Source: Lachnospiraceae bacterium (GTDB taxonomy: Bacteria > Bacillota > Clostridia > Lachnospirales > Lachnospiraceae). From it: 64,000 nucleotides of DNA. Every line of letters starts with the position of its first letter. The stretch's first letter is position 1. The stretch covers positions 310,001-374,000 of the forward strand of contig CABJAB010000004.1 in assembly GCA_902363445.1 (NCBI GenBank), written 5' to 3'. Shown in pieces: positions 63,411 to 64,000 of the stretch. Both the position numbers and the translations under genes were made by a program. The notes under the pieces are model-generated. The model was not told where the DNA came from. It made no database searches and saw only the letters and a list, made by a program, of their open reading frames with translations.

Positions 63411-64000
63411 TTGAAAACTCATACTAAAAAGAAACGATGGAAAACAGGATTCTTCCTTGTGCTGGCCGGATGCCTCTTCCTTTCCGGCTGCGGCAAAAAG
63501 ACGGAGGAACCAGAAACTACTGAAACCATGAAACCGGCGGGCAGCGAGGCAGCCTCTCCTGATTCTGAAGAAGCGCTCCGGGCCATGTATCTGACTTCCC
63601 CTGATGGGCAGATCTACTTTGTGGACATCCATAACGGTACCTTTTTCACTGCTCCAATCCCGGAAGAATTATACGATGCTTCCGGAAACCGCCTGTCTTC
63701 TGAGGATCTGAGCGCCGGATATATTCTGGATATCTATGGAAACGGCATCATGCTGGAAAGCTATCCAGGACAGTATCCCGGCGTTACCAAAATGGCGGTC
63801 GTAAAAGAGGGGACTGCAGAAGAAGCCGCCGTCTATCAGCACCTGATAGACGAAATTTATACGGAGCCGGATCCCAGTCAGCCGGCCTCCCTCAATCTGG
63901 AGTACCGCACTGAACAGGCTGCTGTGGCAGTCATGCTGACCAGAGGGAATTATACCTGGAGCTACACAGACGAAAACGGGGAAAAGCAGCAAGTAGTCGC
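63411..64000 (+). CDS. Lipoprotein of unknown function (3' end outside window)
   Basis: Starts at TTG 63411 with AAAGGAGG six to seven bases upstream; no ATG fits. The signal peptide and lipobox LFLSGC (residues ~22-27) make it a surface lipoprotein. The visible part is an acidic linker, then LTSPDGQIYFVDIHNGTF and GYILDIYGNGIMLESYPGQYPGV, which resembles an OB- or DUF3221-like small domain, but I do not recognise it. At least 196 residues; the rest is beyond the edge. Confidence 0.85.
   Translation, partial: MKTHTKKKRWKTGFFLVLAGCLFLSGCGKKTEEPETTETMKPAGSEAASPDSEEALRAMYLTSPDGQIYFVDIHNGTFFTAPIPEELYDASGNRLSSEDLSAGYILDIYGNGIMLESYPGQYPGVTKMAVVKEGTAEEAAVYQHLIDEIYTEPDPSQPASLNLEYRTEQAAVAVMLTRGNYTWSYTDENGEKQQVV

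Overview
The window looks like the chromosome of a Gram-positive anaerobe of class Clostridia, most likely Lachnospiraceae. The support is an L20-type leader before infC-rpmI-rplT, a T-box before thrS, CodY, a DUF4317 protein, a C_GCAxxG_C_C protein, a CooS-type CO dehydrogenase with its ferredoxin, and a type IV pilus locus without a secretin. No phage, insertion sequence or CRISPR array was seen. Almost everything lies on the minus strand.

Layout. 1-2162: a membrane-anchored beta-propeller protein (cut by the left edge) and its ECF sigma factor. 2494-5358: an XRE/TPR regulator (+), an iron-type alcohol dehydrogenase and an SCP2-like protein. 5470-10462: a metal module made of a 61-aa His-rich protein, a P1B ATPase without an N-terminal metal-binding domain, an M20 peptidase, a CbiQ with a His-rich N-terminus and CbiO. 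A strong promoter overlapped by a C5/G5 inverted repeat drives it. 10500-12394: one copy of a dispersed repeat, tRNA-Pro(AGG), and rplT-rpmI-infC. 12439-14800: a polar amino acid ABC transporter. 14898-19554: a membrane glycerophosphodiesterase, a DUF1540 protein, and thrS with its T-box and a 19-codon ORF between them. 19562-20047: a C_GCAxxG protein.

20104-42038 is a type IV pilus locus read right to left: pilA, a small membrane protein, pilD, pilC, a fused pilM-pilN, pilO, pilB, pilT, a 3754-aa prepilin with about 38 GLUG-like repeats, and three minor pseudopilins. The giant prepilin takes up almost a fifth of the window and could be a pilus-tip adhesin. 42128-46582: a LUD protein, a DUF4317 protein and a P2-type cation ATPase.

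46674-50735 is an operon of an Rrf2 regulator, cooS, cooF and a flavin oxidoreductase. The CooS keeps every metal-cluster ligand but appears to have lost the two acid-base residues of classical CODH. Its need for nickel or iron may link it to the metal module, but that is inference. 50896-51486: a RelE/Phd-type toxin-antitoxin pair. 51764-53486: tsf and rpsB. 53724-55475: an ABC-class ATPase (+). 55569-61309: codY, topA, dprA and comM. With the pilus locus, DprA and ComM hint at DNA uptake. 61310-62278: a 970-base non-coding gap with the second, longer copy of the dispersed repeat. 62279-64000: a monoacylglycerol-lipase-like hydrolase and a lipoprotein cut by the right edge.
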